In this document: positions 1-9,095 of the stretch, one piece after another | Numbering within the stretch: position 1 is the first letter of the stretch | Layout of the letters: each line of letters opens with the position of its first letter | DNA from: Plectonema cf. radiosum LEGE 06105 | Lineage (GTDB): Bacteria > Cyanobacteriota > Cyanobacteriia > Cyanobacteriales > Nostocaceae | Length of the DNA stretch: 48,099 bases | Reading direction: 5' to 3' | NCBI RefSeq assembly: GCF_015207665.1 | Contig: NZ_JADEWL010000044.1 | Coordinates: 1-48,099 of the forward strand | Position numbers and translations under genes: made by a program | The notes under the pieces: generated by a model | What the model was told of the DNA's origin: nothing | The model's database searches: none | The model's input: the letters and a program-made list of their open reading frames with translations, nothing else

Positions 1-26
1 CCCCATCTCCCCATCCCCCCATCTTA
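1..26. repeat. C-rich CCCCATCTCC repeat, cut by the window edge
   Basis: A short run of CCCCATCTCCCCATC units lies directly downstream of the carB stop. The same motif recurs at 5495-5549, 14388-14401 and 47195-47210, each time just past a coding region. It is a dispersed low-complexity element, and the window edge truncates it. Confidence 0.6.
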
Positions 27-30
27 ATTG

Positions 31-3000
31 TTAGTCAATCAAACAATAATCTTGAATCAGCTTCACATCCAGATTAGTATTTTGTAAGGAACGAATAGCA
101 GCCAGGGTTGCTTTTGCACCGGCAATTGTGGTTAGTATGGGAATTTTGTAAGATAATGCAGTGCGTCGAATTAATCTACCATCGCTTTGAGCTTCTTGCC
201 CCGAAGGAGTGTTGATAATCAACTGAATTTGACGATTTTTGATAGCATCAAGAACATGGGGACGACCTTCATGAAGTTTGAGTACTAAGTCTACATCTAA
301 TCCATTTTCTTGAAGTACTCTTCGGGTACCGCTAGTTGCCATTACCGAAAATCCTAATTCGATAAATTCTTTAATTACCGGCACCGCAGCAGCTTTATCA
401 CGGTCGTTCATCGATATAAATACTGTACCACTTAATGGTAAATGTTCTCCTGCACCCATTTCTGCCTTAGCATAGGCTCTACCAAAGTCGCTATCTATAC
501 CCATTACTTCCCCTGTAGAACGCATTTCTGGTCCTAAAATGGTATCGGTACCGGGGAATTTATTAAATGGTAATACTGCTTCTTTAACGGCAATGTGGGA
601 TGGTATAACTTCTTTGGTAAATCCTAGTTCCTCTAAAGTTTTACCCGACATAATCAAAGATGCTAATTTGGCGAGGGGTACACCTGTTGCTTTGGAAACA
701 AAGGGTATGGTACGAGAAGCGCGGGGATTTGCTTCTAAAATGTAAACTTGAGGAGAATAAGTTTGAACGCCTACAATCGCAAATTGGACATTCATTAATC
801 CTACAACTTTTAAAGCTTGTGCCAACTTGATTGTAGAAGTACGAATTTGGTTGAGAATCCCTTGGGGTAGAGAAATTGTCGGTAGCGCACAAGCTGAGTC
901 TCCTGAGTGAATTCCCGCTTGTTCGATGTGTTCCATGATGCCACCAATTACCACTTTACCCGTGCTATCAGCAATCGCATCCACATCTACTTCCGTCGCA
1001 TTTTCCAAAAACTTATCGATTAAAATCGGATGTTCTGGTTCTACCAGCACCGCAAAAGTCATATAACGCTCTAGTTCTGCATCCGAGTAAACGATTTCCA
1101 TCGCTCTTCCACCTAAGACATAGCTCGGACGTACTACTACCGGATAACCAATACGCTTCGCAACAATCAAAGCATCTTCGTAGGTTCTAGCAATACCGTT
1201 CTGGGGTTGAGTAATATCCAATTCCTGAAGAATTTTTTCAAATTTTTCTCTATCTTCAGCAGCGTCAATGGAAGCAGGAGAAGTTCCCCAGATTTTGGTT
1301 GTTGGAGATTCTGGAGTATCTAAATATTTCTGCAAGGGTAAAGCTAACTTTAAAGGTGTTTGTCCTCCAAATTGCACGATTATCCCCACGGGATTCTCTG
1401 CCTCAATAATGTTGAGAACATCTTCTAAGGTTAACGGTTCAAAATAAAGGCGATCGCTAGTGTCGTAATCGGTAGAAACTGTCTCTGGATTTGAGTTAAC
1501 CATAATTGTCTCATAACCCGCATCCTTGAGAGCATAAGCAGCGTGACAACAGCAATAGTCAAATTCTATTCCTTGTCCGATACGGTTGGGACCTCCACCC
1601 AAAATCATGACTTTGGGTTTATCGCTGGGAATGATTTCGTTTTCTTCTTCGTAAGTCGAGTAATGGTAAGGAGTAAATGCAACGAACTCCGCCGCACAGG
1701 TATCGACAGTTTTATAGACTGGGATAACTCCTAATTGTTTGCGTTTTTCTCGAACTGCATCTTCGGTGGTTTTGGTTGCATAAGCAATTTGTTTGTCGCT
1801 AAAACCATACTGCTTCACTTCATACAATTGCTCTTTTGTCAATTGTTCCAAAGGAGTTCGCTTGATAAATTTTTCCACCTCCAGTAATTGCTGCATTTTA
1901 TTTAAGAACCAGGGATCAATTCCCGTAAGTTCATAGATTTCCTCCATGCTAATTTTCAACTGCATCGCATGGCGCACCGCGAAAATCCGCTCTGGATTGG
2001 GTGTTCGCAATTGAGCGCGGATTTGCTCCCCAGAAGGCAATTTTTCATCGCGATCGCAACCCCAACCGGCTCTTCCGGTTTCCAGGGAACGCAAAGCCTT
2101 TTGGAAGGATTCGTTAAAAGTCCGGCCAATAGCCATTGCTTCCCCTACCGACTTCATTTGAGTTGTTAATACAGAGGAAGAACCGGGAAATTTTTCAAAA
2201 GCGAAGCGGGGAATCTTGGTGACGACATAATCAATGGTTGGTTCAAAAGATGCGGGAGTTTCTTTGGTAATGTCGTTTTTGATTTCGTCTAAGGTATAAC
2301 CTACAGCCAATTTAGCGGCAATTTTAGCGATGGGAAAACCCGTAGCTTTACTAGCTAAAGCCGAACTACGAGAAACACGGGGATTCATTTCAATTACAAC
2401 CACTTCCCCGGTAAGAGGATTGACGGCAAACTGAATATTAGAACCGCCAGTTTCCACACCAATCTCGCGGATAATTTTAATTGCCATATCCCGCAAGCGT
2501 TGATATTCTTTATCAGTGAGTGTTTGTGCGGGAGCTACCGTAATCGAATCTCCCGTATGAATACCCATTGGGTCAATATTTTCAATCGAGCAGATAATCA
2601 CCACATTATCCGCCAAATCCCGCATTACTTCTAATTCATATTCCTTCCAACCCAACAAAGATTGGTCGATGAGAATTTGTGATACAGGAGAAGCCTCAAT
2701 ACCCCCTTGAGCCATTTCTTCAAATTCTTCTTGATTGTAGGCAATACCACCACCCGTACCACCCATAGTAAAAGCTGGACGAATAATCAACGGATAGCTG
2801 CCAATATCTTTAGCTACAATTTTAGCATCCTCCAAAGTTGAAGCCGTACCGCTCGGACAGATTGCGACACCAATTCGCGTCATTGCATCGCTAAATAGTT
2901 GTCTGTCTTCGGCTTTTTCAATGGCTGGTAACTTAGCCCCAATCAATTCCACACCATACTGATCTAAAACGCCATTTTTCGCCAAAGTTACAGCTATGTT

Positions 3001-3288
3001 GAGAGCAGTTTGTCCTCCCATTGTTGGTAACAAAGCATCAGGACGTTCCTTTGCAATAACTTTTTCTACCATTTCCGGGGTTAGCGGCTCAATATAAGTC
3101 TTATCGGCCGTTTCTGGATCAGTCATAATTGTCGCTGGATTAGAATTTACCAGCACAACTTCGTAGCCTTCTTCCTGTAACGATTTACAAGCTTGGGTTC
3201 CGGAATAATCAAACTCACAAGCTTGCCCAATGATAATGGGACCAGAACCTAATAATAAAATTTTTTGCAAGTCTTCGCGACGGGGCAT
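31..3288 (-). CDS. carB: Carbamoyl-phosphate synthase large subunit
   Basis: Makes carbamoyl phosphate from bicarbonate, ammonia (channelled from the CarA glutaminase) and two ATP, feeding arginine and pyrimidine synthesis in the cytosol. The 1085-residue length is usual for the family. Two homologous ATP-grasp halves are visible: the N-terminal half starts with a [19 protein letters not shown] motif and the second half, from about residue 560, with the related [18 protein letters not shown] motif. The MGS-like allosteric domain is at about residues 940-1085 ([20 protein letters not shown]). The ATG at 3288 directly precedes the conserved [16 protein letters not shown] start. carA is not adjacent, as is common in cyanobacteria. 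The stop is followed downstream by a G-rich GGGGATGGGGAGATGGGG tract. No missing key residues were seen. Assignment is secure. Confidence 0.98.
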   Translation of the reverse strand: MPRREDLQKILLLGSGPIIIGQACEFDYSGTQACKSLQEEGYEVVLVNSNPATIMTDPETADKTYIEPLTPEMVEKVIAKERPDALLPTMGGQTALNIAVTLAKNGVLDQYGVELIGAKLPAIEKAEDRQLFSDAMTRIGVAICPSGTASTLEDAKIVAKDIGSYPLIIRPAFTMGGTGGGIAYNQEEFEEMAQGGIEASPVSQILIDQSLLGWKEYELEVMRDLADNVVIICSIENIDPMGIHTGDSITVAPAQTLTDKEYQRLRDMAIKIIREIGVETGGSNIQFAVNPLTGEVVVIEMNPRVSRSSALASKATGFPIAKIAAKLAVGYTLDEIKNDITKETPASFEPTIDYVVTKIPRFAFEKFPGSSSVLTTQMKSVGEAMAIGRTFNESFQKALRSLETGRAGWGCDRDEKLPSGEQIRAQLRTPNPERIFAVRHAMQLKISMEEIYELTGIDPWFLNKMQQLLEVEKFIKRTPLEQLTKEQLYEVKQYGFSDKQIAYATKTTEDAVREKRKQLGVIPVYKTVDTCAAEFVAFTPYHYSTYEEENEIIPSDKPKVMILGGGPNRIGQGIEFDYCCCHAAYALKDAGYETIMVNSNPETVSTDYDTSDRLYFEPLTLEDVLNIIEAENPVGIIVQFGGQTPLKLALPLQKYLDTPESPTTKIWGTSPASIDAAEDREKFEKILQELDITQPQNGIARTYEDALIVAKRIGYPVVVRPSYVLGGRAMEIVYSDAELERYMTFAVLVEPEHPILIDKFLENATEVDVDAIADSTGKVVIGGIMEHIEQAGIHSGDSACALPTISLPQGILNQIRTSTIKLAQALKVVGLMNVQFAIVGVQTYSPQVYILEANPRASRTIPFVSKATGVPLAKLASLIMSGKTLEELGFTKEVIPSHIAVKEAVLPFNKFPGTDTILGPEMRSTGEVMGIDSDFGRAYAKAEMGAGEHLPLSGTVFISMNDRDKAAAVPVIKEFIELGFSVMATSGTRRVLQENGLDVDLVLKLHEGRPHVLDAIKNRQIQLIINTPSGQEAQSDGRLIRRTALSYKIPILTTIAGAKATLAAIRSLQNTNLDVKLIQDYCLID

Positions 3289-3415
3289 AGTTGTTGCCTT
3301 TAAATACGAGAATATGAATCCTGATTATTTTAAGGGTCTTTGATAGCACTTATGCAGTTTATTATCAAGGTTTATTGGTTTCATGACGAATTTTTTTGAG
3401 CAGATTCGCAAACAC

Positions 3416-3448
3416 AGAAGTCGGGTTTCTTTAAGAAACCCGACTTCT
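3416..3448. terminator. 33-nt palindrome, likely lysC terminator
   Basis: AGAAGTCGGGTTTCTT, one T, then its exact reverse complement. It sits 14 nt past the lysC stop on the minus strand and upstream of carB, so it is well placed to end lysC transcription. It belongs to a dispersed AGAAGTCGGGTTT family also seen at 19561, 36120 and 44257. Hairpin formation is certain from the sequence; terminator function is inferred. Confidence 0.7.
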
Positions 3449-3462
3449 AACCCCACATTAAC

Positions 3463-5280
3463 CTATGTCGGCATGACAAATTTTTCTTTGCCACCAAGTT
3501 CAAATGCTGTATGAATAGCTTGCAAGGCTTTGACTCCTTGATCTTCTGCTACTACACAACTGATTTTAATTTCTGAGGTGGTAATCATTTGAATGTTGAT
3601 TTGCTCCTGGGATAAAGCTGTAAACATTTTGGCTGCAACTCCTGGTTGTCCTACCATTCCCGCACCAACGACGCTGACTTTGGCGATTTCCATGTCAAGG
3701 ACTACTTCACCCCAACCGCATTCGATTGCTGCTTTTTGCAATAATTCTTGAGCTTGTTTTGCTTCTACTCGCGCTACTGTAAAGGCAATATCCCGCGTCG
3801 GAATTCCTTTGATTACATGACAGCGCTGGGATTGAATTATCATATCAACGCTGATTTTATTATCAGCTAAAGTTCCGAAAATTTTCCCTGCCATCCCTGG
3901 TAAATCTGGAACTCGACGAATCCCCAAACGCGCTTGTTTCATGTCAAGAGCTACTCCCCTTACTGGAGGCTGAGAAGAGGAGGGGGAGAATGGGGGATAG
4001 GGCGATGAGGGAATAGATTCTTCTATATTAAATGTTTCTCGCAGTGCAGTTACAGCTTTGTCACAATCTGCACTGTCAATTACACAACTAACTTTTACTT
4101 CGCTCGTGGAAATCATTTTGATGTTAACTCCCTTACGCGCTAAGGTAGCAAACATTTCTGCTGCAACACCCGGACGACCAATCATTCCCGCACCGGCTAT
4201 ACTTACTTTGGCAATCTGCTCCTGTACCATGACTTCGGCTTCTTCTAATTCTCCATGATTAGAACTGCGAAGTGCAGGTGCAATGGCTGAAGCAACTGCT
4301 TCGGCTTTTTTCAAAATACGTTTCATTACGGTAAAAGCAATGTCGTTTGTATTACCTTCATGAATTGATTGAATAATTAAATCTACGTCAACTTTTTGAC
4401 GGGCTATTTCACCAAATAACTGCGCTGCAATTCCTGGTTTATCGGGTACTCGCAACAAGGATATTTTGGCTTGATTAGTATCAAATTGAACATCGTCAAC
4501 AGGTCGTGCTATTTCTAAATTAATTAGCGATCGCGGTTTTGGTTGGGGAGAGTCAACTATAGTACCGGGGTGATCCGTCCAACTGGAGCGTACCACCAAA
4601 CGCACGCCGTAATTACGAGCTATTTCTACAGCACGGGGATGCAGAACTTTTGCTCCTAAAGAAGCTAATTCCAGCATTTCATCACTGGTAATTTGTTCCA
4701 TCAATTGTGCTTCTGGAACCAAACGGGGGTCTGTAGTTAATATCCCCGGTACATCTGTATAAATTTCACATTTATCTGCATTCAATGCAGCGGCGATCGC
4801 CACTGCTGAAGTATCCGAACCACCGCGTCCTAAAGTTGTGATTTCTAATTCTTCAGTGCTACTAATTCCTTGAAAACCAGCAATGACAACAACTCTACCT
4901 TCTTCCAGACATTTCTCGATGCGTTGTGTAGCAATATGTAAAATGCGAGCGCGGGTATGTTCAGCTTCAGTAACAATTCCGACTTGCGCCCCCGTCAGAG
5001 AAATAGCTGGTTGTCCGATTTGCTGCAATGCCATACTAACCAAAGCAATAGATACTTGTTCCCCAGTGGAAAGCAACATATCCATTTCTCGTTTTGAAGG
5101 GTGGGGAGAAATTTCAGAGGCTAATTTCACAAGTCCATCAGTAGTTTTCCCCATTGCAGAAACCACCACTACCAGGGAATTTCCAGCTTTAACCGTTTCA
5201 CAGACGCGCTTTGCTACCGCTTGAATGCGTTCAACTGAACCAACAGAAGAACCACCATATTTTTGAACTATCAGCGCCAT
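3463..5280 (-). CDS. lysC: Aspartokinase with four ACT domains
   Basis: Phosphorylates aspartate in the first step of lysine, threonine and methionine synthesis. The frame is open to 5367, but the ATG at 5280 (MALIVQKYGGSSVGS) is the family start, giving 605 residues. The kinase domain has KYGGSSVGS at residues 7-15, a SLTGAQVGI segment and LGRGGSDTSAVAIA. Two duplicated ACT pairs follow (about residues 270-440 and 450-600), recognisable by the repeated VDVDLIIQS / ISVDMIIQS and KVSIAGAGMIG / KVSVVGAGMVG blocks. The four-ACT form of about 600 residues is the cyanobacterial type and is expected to be feedback-inhibited by lysine and/or threonine. A Pro/Ser-rich linker (PSSPYPPFSPSSSQPP) joins the two ACT pairs. 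Confidence is high. Confidence 0.97.
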   Translation of the reverse strand: MALIVQKYGGSSVGSVERIQAVAKRVCETVKAGNSLVVVVSAMGKTTDGLVKLASEISPHPSKREMDMLLSTGEQVSIALVSMALQQIGQPAISLTGAQVGIVTEAEHTRARILHIATQRIEKCLEEGRVVVIAGFQGISSTEELEITTLGRGGSDTSAVAIAAALNADKCEIYTDVPGILTTDPRLVPEAQLMEQITSDEMLELASLGAKVLHPRAVEIARNYGVRLVVRSSWTDHPGTIVDSPQPKPRSLINLEIARPVDDVQFDTNQAKISLLRVPDKPGIAAQLFGEIARQKVDVDLIIQSIHEGNTNDIAFTVMKRILKKAEAVASAIAPALRSSNHGELEEAEVMVQEQIAKVSIAGAGMIGRPGVAAEMFATLARKGVNIKMISTSEVKVSCVIDSADCDKAVTALRETFNIEESIPSSPYPPFSPSSSQPPVRGVALDMKQARLGIRRVPDLPGMAGKIFGTLADNKISVDMIIQSQRCHVIKGIPTRDIAFTVARVEAKQAQELLQKAAIECGWGEVVLDMEIAKVSVVGAGMVGQPGVAAKMFTALSQEQINIQMITTSEIKISCVVAEDQGVKALQAIHTAFELGGKEKFVMPT

Positions 5281-5437
5281 AATAATTGTATGGGGAAGTG
5301 GATGGACAAGTAAGTTACTGTTTAAATACCAGCGCAATTGGGTAAAGCTACCGCAAGATATTGCCAAGTATATATTTAACTAACTTATCAGACTCCATAC
5401 CCCATTAGTAAAGGACGTTTTTACTATTTTGGAAATA

Positions 5438-5482
5438 GTTGACAGTGGACAGTTGACAGTGGACAGTTGACAGTTGACAGTT
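5438..5482. repeat. GTTGACA/GTGGACA heptamer tandem repeat
   Basis: Six to seven heptanucleotide units (GTTGACA with GTGGACA variants) in the gap between lysC and the LuxR-type regulator. The same unit recurs at 14329-14372 and 47084-47107. This is the short tandemly repeated repetitive (STRR) class known from heterocystous cyanobacteria. Confidence 0.85.
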
Positions 5483-5494
5483 ATTATTTATTTT

Positions 5495-5549
5495 GCCCAT
5501 CTCCTTGTCCCCCCATCTCCTTGTCCCCCCATCTCCCGAACCCCATCTT
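5495..5549. repeat. C-rich ~20-nt tandem repeat
   Basis: Two consecutive units of about 20 nt (CATCTCCTTGTCCCCC) plus a partial third, running up to the stop codon of the minus-strand regulator gene. Read in the gene's direction, it is a G-rich 3' trailer. No coding potential. Confidence 0.7.
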
Positions 5550-5552
5550 AAA

Positions 5553-6272
5553 TTACTGGACAATACCTGAACGTAAAGCGCGAACTGCTGCTTGAGTGCG
5601 ATCGTCAACGCAAAGTTTGCTGAGAATTCCTCGTACATGGGTTTTTACAGTACCGATTGTCAAGTAAAGTCTTTTGGCAATTTCTGCATTGTCGCATCCA
5701 GAAACTATTAATTCTAATACTTCTAATTCTCGTTTTGTGAGAGGATAAGTTTCTATAACTTTTTCAACTTCTGGGTCTACTGCTTGAATTGCCACGGTTT
5801 TTGCATCCGCAGATGTTTTTCCTTGGGATACTTCTTCACGCACTTGTCGGAGTACAATATCTGCAATAGTTGGATCAATCCAAGAACTGCTTGAAGCTGT
5901 GGCTTCTACTGCTTCTACTAATTTATCGCTTTCAATATCTTTCATACAGTAAGAGTCCGCACCAGCACCAAAAGCTGCTAATACTGCTTCATCGCTGTTT
6001 TGCATGGTTAGAACTAACAGCTTTGTATCTTCGTTTTGAATTTCTGCTTGATATTGTCGAAATCTTCGCGTTAATTCAATACCATCGATATCGGGTAAAC
6101 CAAGATCAATGGTAGCAACATCTGGTTTTAAACTCTTGAGAAGGTTTAAACCATCATTTCCATTGGAAGCTTCACCAATAATCTTGATTGTTTCGCGAGT
6201 TTCCAAAGCCGCTCGTAAACCGATTCTGGTTAAGTTATGGTCTTCAATTATAACTACCCTAATTTCATTCAT
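5553..6272 (-). CDS. NarL/LuxR-family response regulator
   Basis: DNA-binding response regulator of 239 residues. The receiver has acidic residues E10-D11, the phospho-acceptor D56 (VATIDLGLPDIDG) and a conserved Lys in MKDIES near residue 121. A LuxR-type helix-turn-helix lies at about residues 172-232 (LTKRELEVLELIVSG...IAKRLYLTIGTVKTHV). The ATG at 6272 was chosen over a TTG at 6281 because it has an AGAGG ribosome binding site 9 nt upstream and matches the receiver start. It is divergent from the multi-PAS kinase at 6756, which makes that kinase or its neighbours possible partners. Targets cannot be read from the sequence. Confidence 0.93.
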   Translation of the reverse strand: MNEIRVVIIEDHNLTRIGLRAALETRETIKIIGEASNGNDGLNLLKSLKPDVATIDLGLPDIDGIELTRRFRQYQAEIQNEDTKLLVLTMQNSDEAVLAAFGAGADSYCMKDIESDKLVEAVEATASSSSWIDPTIADIVLRQVREEVSQGKTSADAKTVAIQAVDPEVEKVIETYPLTKRELEVLELIVSGCDNAEIAKRLYLTIGTVKTHVRGILSKLCVDDRTQAAVRALRSGIVQ

Positions 6273-6392
6273 ATCAAGCAACCTCTAGCCAAATTATTTA
6301 AAACCCTATTTAAGATAGCAGAGCTATTGTGCAATAAACTTTATGTTTATTCTATTAGATAGATTTACAACCATTGTCGCATTACCATAAGT

Positions 6393-6422
6393 ATTTTGTT
6401 TACAAATAGTTATAAACAAAAT
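6393..6422. promoter_or_regulatory. Inverted repeat in divergent intergenic region
   Basis: ATTTTGTTTA and its reverse complement TAAACAAAAT are separated by 10 nt, about 120 bp upstream of the LuxR-type regulator. Position and spacing fit either an operator for a dimeric regulator or a hairpin. The symmetry is seen; the function is a guess. Confidence 0.35.
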
Positions 6423-6512
6423 TTCTACAGTTCATCCTGACGATAGATACTCGTAGATAAAATAACTAAACTACAGAAGCTAGGAAAAACAAGGGTTAAA
6501 CAAGTATATATA

Positions 6513-6569
6513 GGTTAAAGGTTAAAGGTCAAAGGTTAAAGGTCGAAGGTCGAAGGTCGAAGGTTAAAA
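6513..6569. repeat. GGTTAAA/GGTCGAA heptamer repeat
   Basis: About eight consecutive 7-nt units (GGTTAAA, GGTCAAA, GGTCGAA) in the 483-bp gap between the divergent regulator and the kinase. Unit drift from AAA to GAA in a contiguous block suggests recent slippage expansion of variants. Confidence 0.85.
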
Positions 6570-6575
6570 GTATTA

Positions 6576-6732
6576 ATTACCCATTACCCATTACCAATTA
6601 CCAATTACCCATTACCCATTACCAATTACCAATTACCAATTACCAATTACCCATTACCAATTACCCATTACCCATTACCAATTACCCATTACCAATTACC
6701 CATTACCAATTACCCATTACCCATTACCAATT
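6576..6732. repeat. ATTACCA/ATTACCC heptamer tandem array
   Basis: More than 20 consecutive 7-nt units, alternating ATTACCA and ATTACCC, ending about 25 bp before the start codon of the four-PAS kinase. The same family, in reverse orientation, is at 13052-13147 and, shorter, at 32397-32428. It occupies the expected 5' UTR or promoter of the kinase, so copy number could affect expression. Confidence 0.9.
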
Positions 6733-6755
6733 TCTAATGCTCCATGCCCTAAATT

Positions 6756-9092
6756 ATGAATCCAAGTCGCTATACTGCTTCCAGTAATAATACTCCTCAA
6801 ATTGATGCTCCGTTTGAGCGAATTGTGCAGTCTATGGCGCAAATTATTTGGTGTGCGAATCGGGATGGACAAGCTACTTATTTCAATCAACAATGGTACC
6901 AATTAACTGGATTAGATGAAAATCAATCTTTGGGTTTAAATTTTCTCCAAGCTGTTGATTCTCAACAACGCAATGGAGTTTCTCAATCTTGGTTTTCGGC
7001 GATAAACAGACAGCAATTATGGAAATATGAGTTCATAATTATACATCAAGATAATCAAGCTCATTGGTATGCAGCTACTGGTCAGCCTTGTTTTGATGAA
7101 TCTGGAGAAATAATTGAATGGGTAGTAGTTTGTCAGAATATTGACGAATATAAGAATATAGAAACTGAATTAAAACAGCAACAAGTAAGTCAAAAAGTAA
7201 ATTTAGAAATTCAAAAATACTTTGAAAGACTAACCTTAGCGTTAGATGCTGCTAAGATGGGTTCTTGGCATTGGGATTCATTTACTAATAAAAATTTATG
7301 GACTCCTTACCATGATGTGATTTTTGGTTATGAACCGGGTAATGGAGAACATACTTATGAAGATTGGGTTTCTCGCGTTCATCCGGATGATTTAGCGTTA
7401 GCTGAGTCTGCTTGGAAAACTGCTTTACGAGAGCATAAAGATTATGCTTGTGAGTATCGCATAGTTTTACCCGATGGTAGCGTCCGCTGGGTTGAATCTT
7501 ATGGTCGTTACTATTATGATGACGATGGTAAAGCTTTGCGGATGGCTGGGACTGTCATTGACATTAGTGAGCGTAAAAAACAGCAGCAGGCTTTACAGGA
7601 AAGCGAACGTCGTTACAGTACTTTAGCTCAAATTTCCCCGGTTGGTATTTTTCGTTGCGATACTTCAGTAAATTTACTTTACGTAAATCAACGGTGGTGT
7701 GAAATTACTGGGTATAGTTTTGAGGAAGTAATTAACCAAGAATGGCGACAAATAATTCATCCAGAAGACATAGCACGAGTCGAAGCAGAAGTAAAACGTA
7801 CTATACAGGATAAAATACCCCTTGAATGCGAGTTTCGCTTTCAGCGTCCCGATAAATCTCTAGTTTGGGTATTCACTCAATCGGTTGCGGAAATGAATGC
7901 GGATGAAGTTGTTATCGGTTATGTAGGTACTGTTACTGATATTACTCAGCGGAAACAATGGGAAGAAGCATTACAAGAAAGTGAAAAACGTTTTCGTTCA
8001 ACTTTTGAACAAGCAGCAGTGGGTATTGCTCATGCAGATTTAAGCGGTAAATTTATCCGAGTTAATCAGAAATTGTGCGATATTTTGGGTTATAGCCGCG
8101 AGGAGCTTTTACAATTCAGATTTCACCAAATTACTCATCCAGATGATTTACGAAGCGATTTAAAAAAAGTCCGCGATTTGCTTGCAGGTAGAACTGAAAA
8201 TTTCTCGATGGAGAAGCGCTACATTTGTAAAGATGGTTCTGTAATTTGGGTAGAAATAACGGTTTCCTTCGTCTGTCAACCAAATGGTTCACCCAAATAT
8301 TTTCTCAGTGTGATTCAAGATATTAGTGGGCGCAAACAGGTGGAAACTCAATTACAACTGCGAGCGCAAGAGCTAGAGGAATTAAATATATTATTAACCG
8401 ATACTACAACAAAATTAAGAAAACGTAACTCGGAATTAGACCAATTTGCTTATATTGCATCCCACGATTTAAAAGCACCTTTAAGAGCGATCGCGAATCT
8501 TTCACAATGGTTGGAGGATGATTTATCGACAGTACTCGAAGCAGAAAATCGTCGTTACTTAGAGTTATTGCGTCAACGAGTATACCGGATGGAAGCTTTG
8601 ATTAATGGTTTGCTACAATATTCTCGTGTCGGACGTATTGATACTGCTAAAGAAATAGTCAATGTTGGTCAGCTTTTAGAAGAAATAATTGAGGATATTG
8701 CACCACCAGAAAATTTTACAATTGAAGTAAAACATCCTATGCCGATTTTGAATACTAAGGGTATGATGTTGAGACGAGTATTAAGAAATTTAATTGATAA
8801 TGCAATTACTCATCATCATGGTGGCGAAGGTCATATTAAAATATCTGTAGAAGATAAGGGTGAATTTTATGAATTTGCAGTATCAGATGATGGGCCGGGC
8901 ATTTCTCCGCAATATCACGATAAAATATTTGTAATTTTCCAGACTTTGCAAGCTCGCGATCAAAAGGAAGGTACGGGAGTCGGTTTATCGATTGTCAAAA
9001 AAATTTTGGAAAGTCAAGGAGCTACAATTACTGTAGAATCTGATGTGGGAAAAGGTTCAACTTTCCGTTTTAACTGGCATAAGTCATCATAA
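6756..9092 (+). CDS. Four-PAS sensor histidine kinase
   Basis: Soluble 778-residue sensor kinase without membrane segments. Four PAS domains lie at about residues 22-130, 155-270, 283-400 and 408-530; the second is PAS_3-like (HPDD, VRWVESYG, DISERKKQQ). The dimerisation/phospho-acceptor domain follows with H570 in ASHDLKAPLRAI. The catalytic ATPase domain has N box NLIDNAITHH, G1 DDGPGIS and G2 GTGVGLSIV. The H-box style is that of cyanobacterial phytochrome-type kinases, which signal to Rcp1-like receivers, and one is encoded at 11065. The next kinase begins 3 nt after the stop, so the two are co-transcribed and possibly coupled. No chromophore cysteine or flavin motif is evident, so the ligand is unknown. 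Confidence 0.93.
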   Translation: MNPSRYTASSNNTPQIDAPFERIVQSMAQIIWCANRDGQATYFNQQWYQLTGLDENQSLGLNFLQAVDSQQRNGVSQSWFSAINRQQLWKYEFIIIHQDNQAHWYAATGQPCFDESGEIIEWVVVCQNIDEYKNIETELKQQQVSQKVNLEIQKYFERLTLALDAAKMGSWHWDSFTNKNLWTPYHDVIFGYEPGNGEHTYEDWVSRVHPDDLALAESAWKTALREHKDYACEYRIVLPDGSVRWVESYGRYYYDDDGKALRMAGTVIDISERKKQQQALQESERRYSTLAQISPVGIFRCDTSVNLLYVNQRWCEITGYSFEEVINQEWRQIIHPEDIARVEAEVKRTIQDKIPLECEFRFQRPDKSLVWVFTQSVAEMNADEVVIGYVGTVTDITQRKQWEEALQESEKRFRSTFEQAAVGIAHADLSGKFIRVNQKLCDILGYSREELLQFRFHQITHPDDLRSDLKKVRDLLAGRTENFSMEKRYICKDGSVIWVEITVSFVCQPNGSPKYFLSVIQDISGRKQVETQLQLRAQELEELNILLTDTTTKLRKRNSELDQFAYIASHDLKAPLRAIANLSQWLEDDLSTVLEAENRRYLELLRQRVYRMEALINGLLQYSRVGRIDTAKEIVNVGQLLEEIIEDIAPPENFTIEVKHPMPILNTKGMMLRRVLRNLIDNAITHHHGGEGHIKISVEDKGEFYEFAVSDDGPGISPQYHDKIFVIFQTLQARDQKEGTGVGLSIVKKILESQGATITVESDVGKGSTFRFNWHKSS

Positions 9093-9095
9093 ATA

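Noticed and set aside
5405-5638. 77-residue minus-strand frame
   Set aside because: Overlaps the LuxR-type regulator and is mostly translated tandem repeat (STVHCQLSTV), so it is not a gene.
6576-6732. Long repeat array as a CRISPR
   Set aside because: Units are only 7 nt and contiguous with no unique spacers, and no cas genes are present; this is a heptamer tandem repeat.
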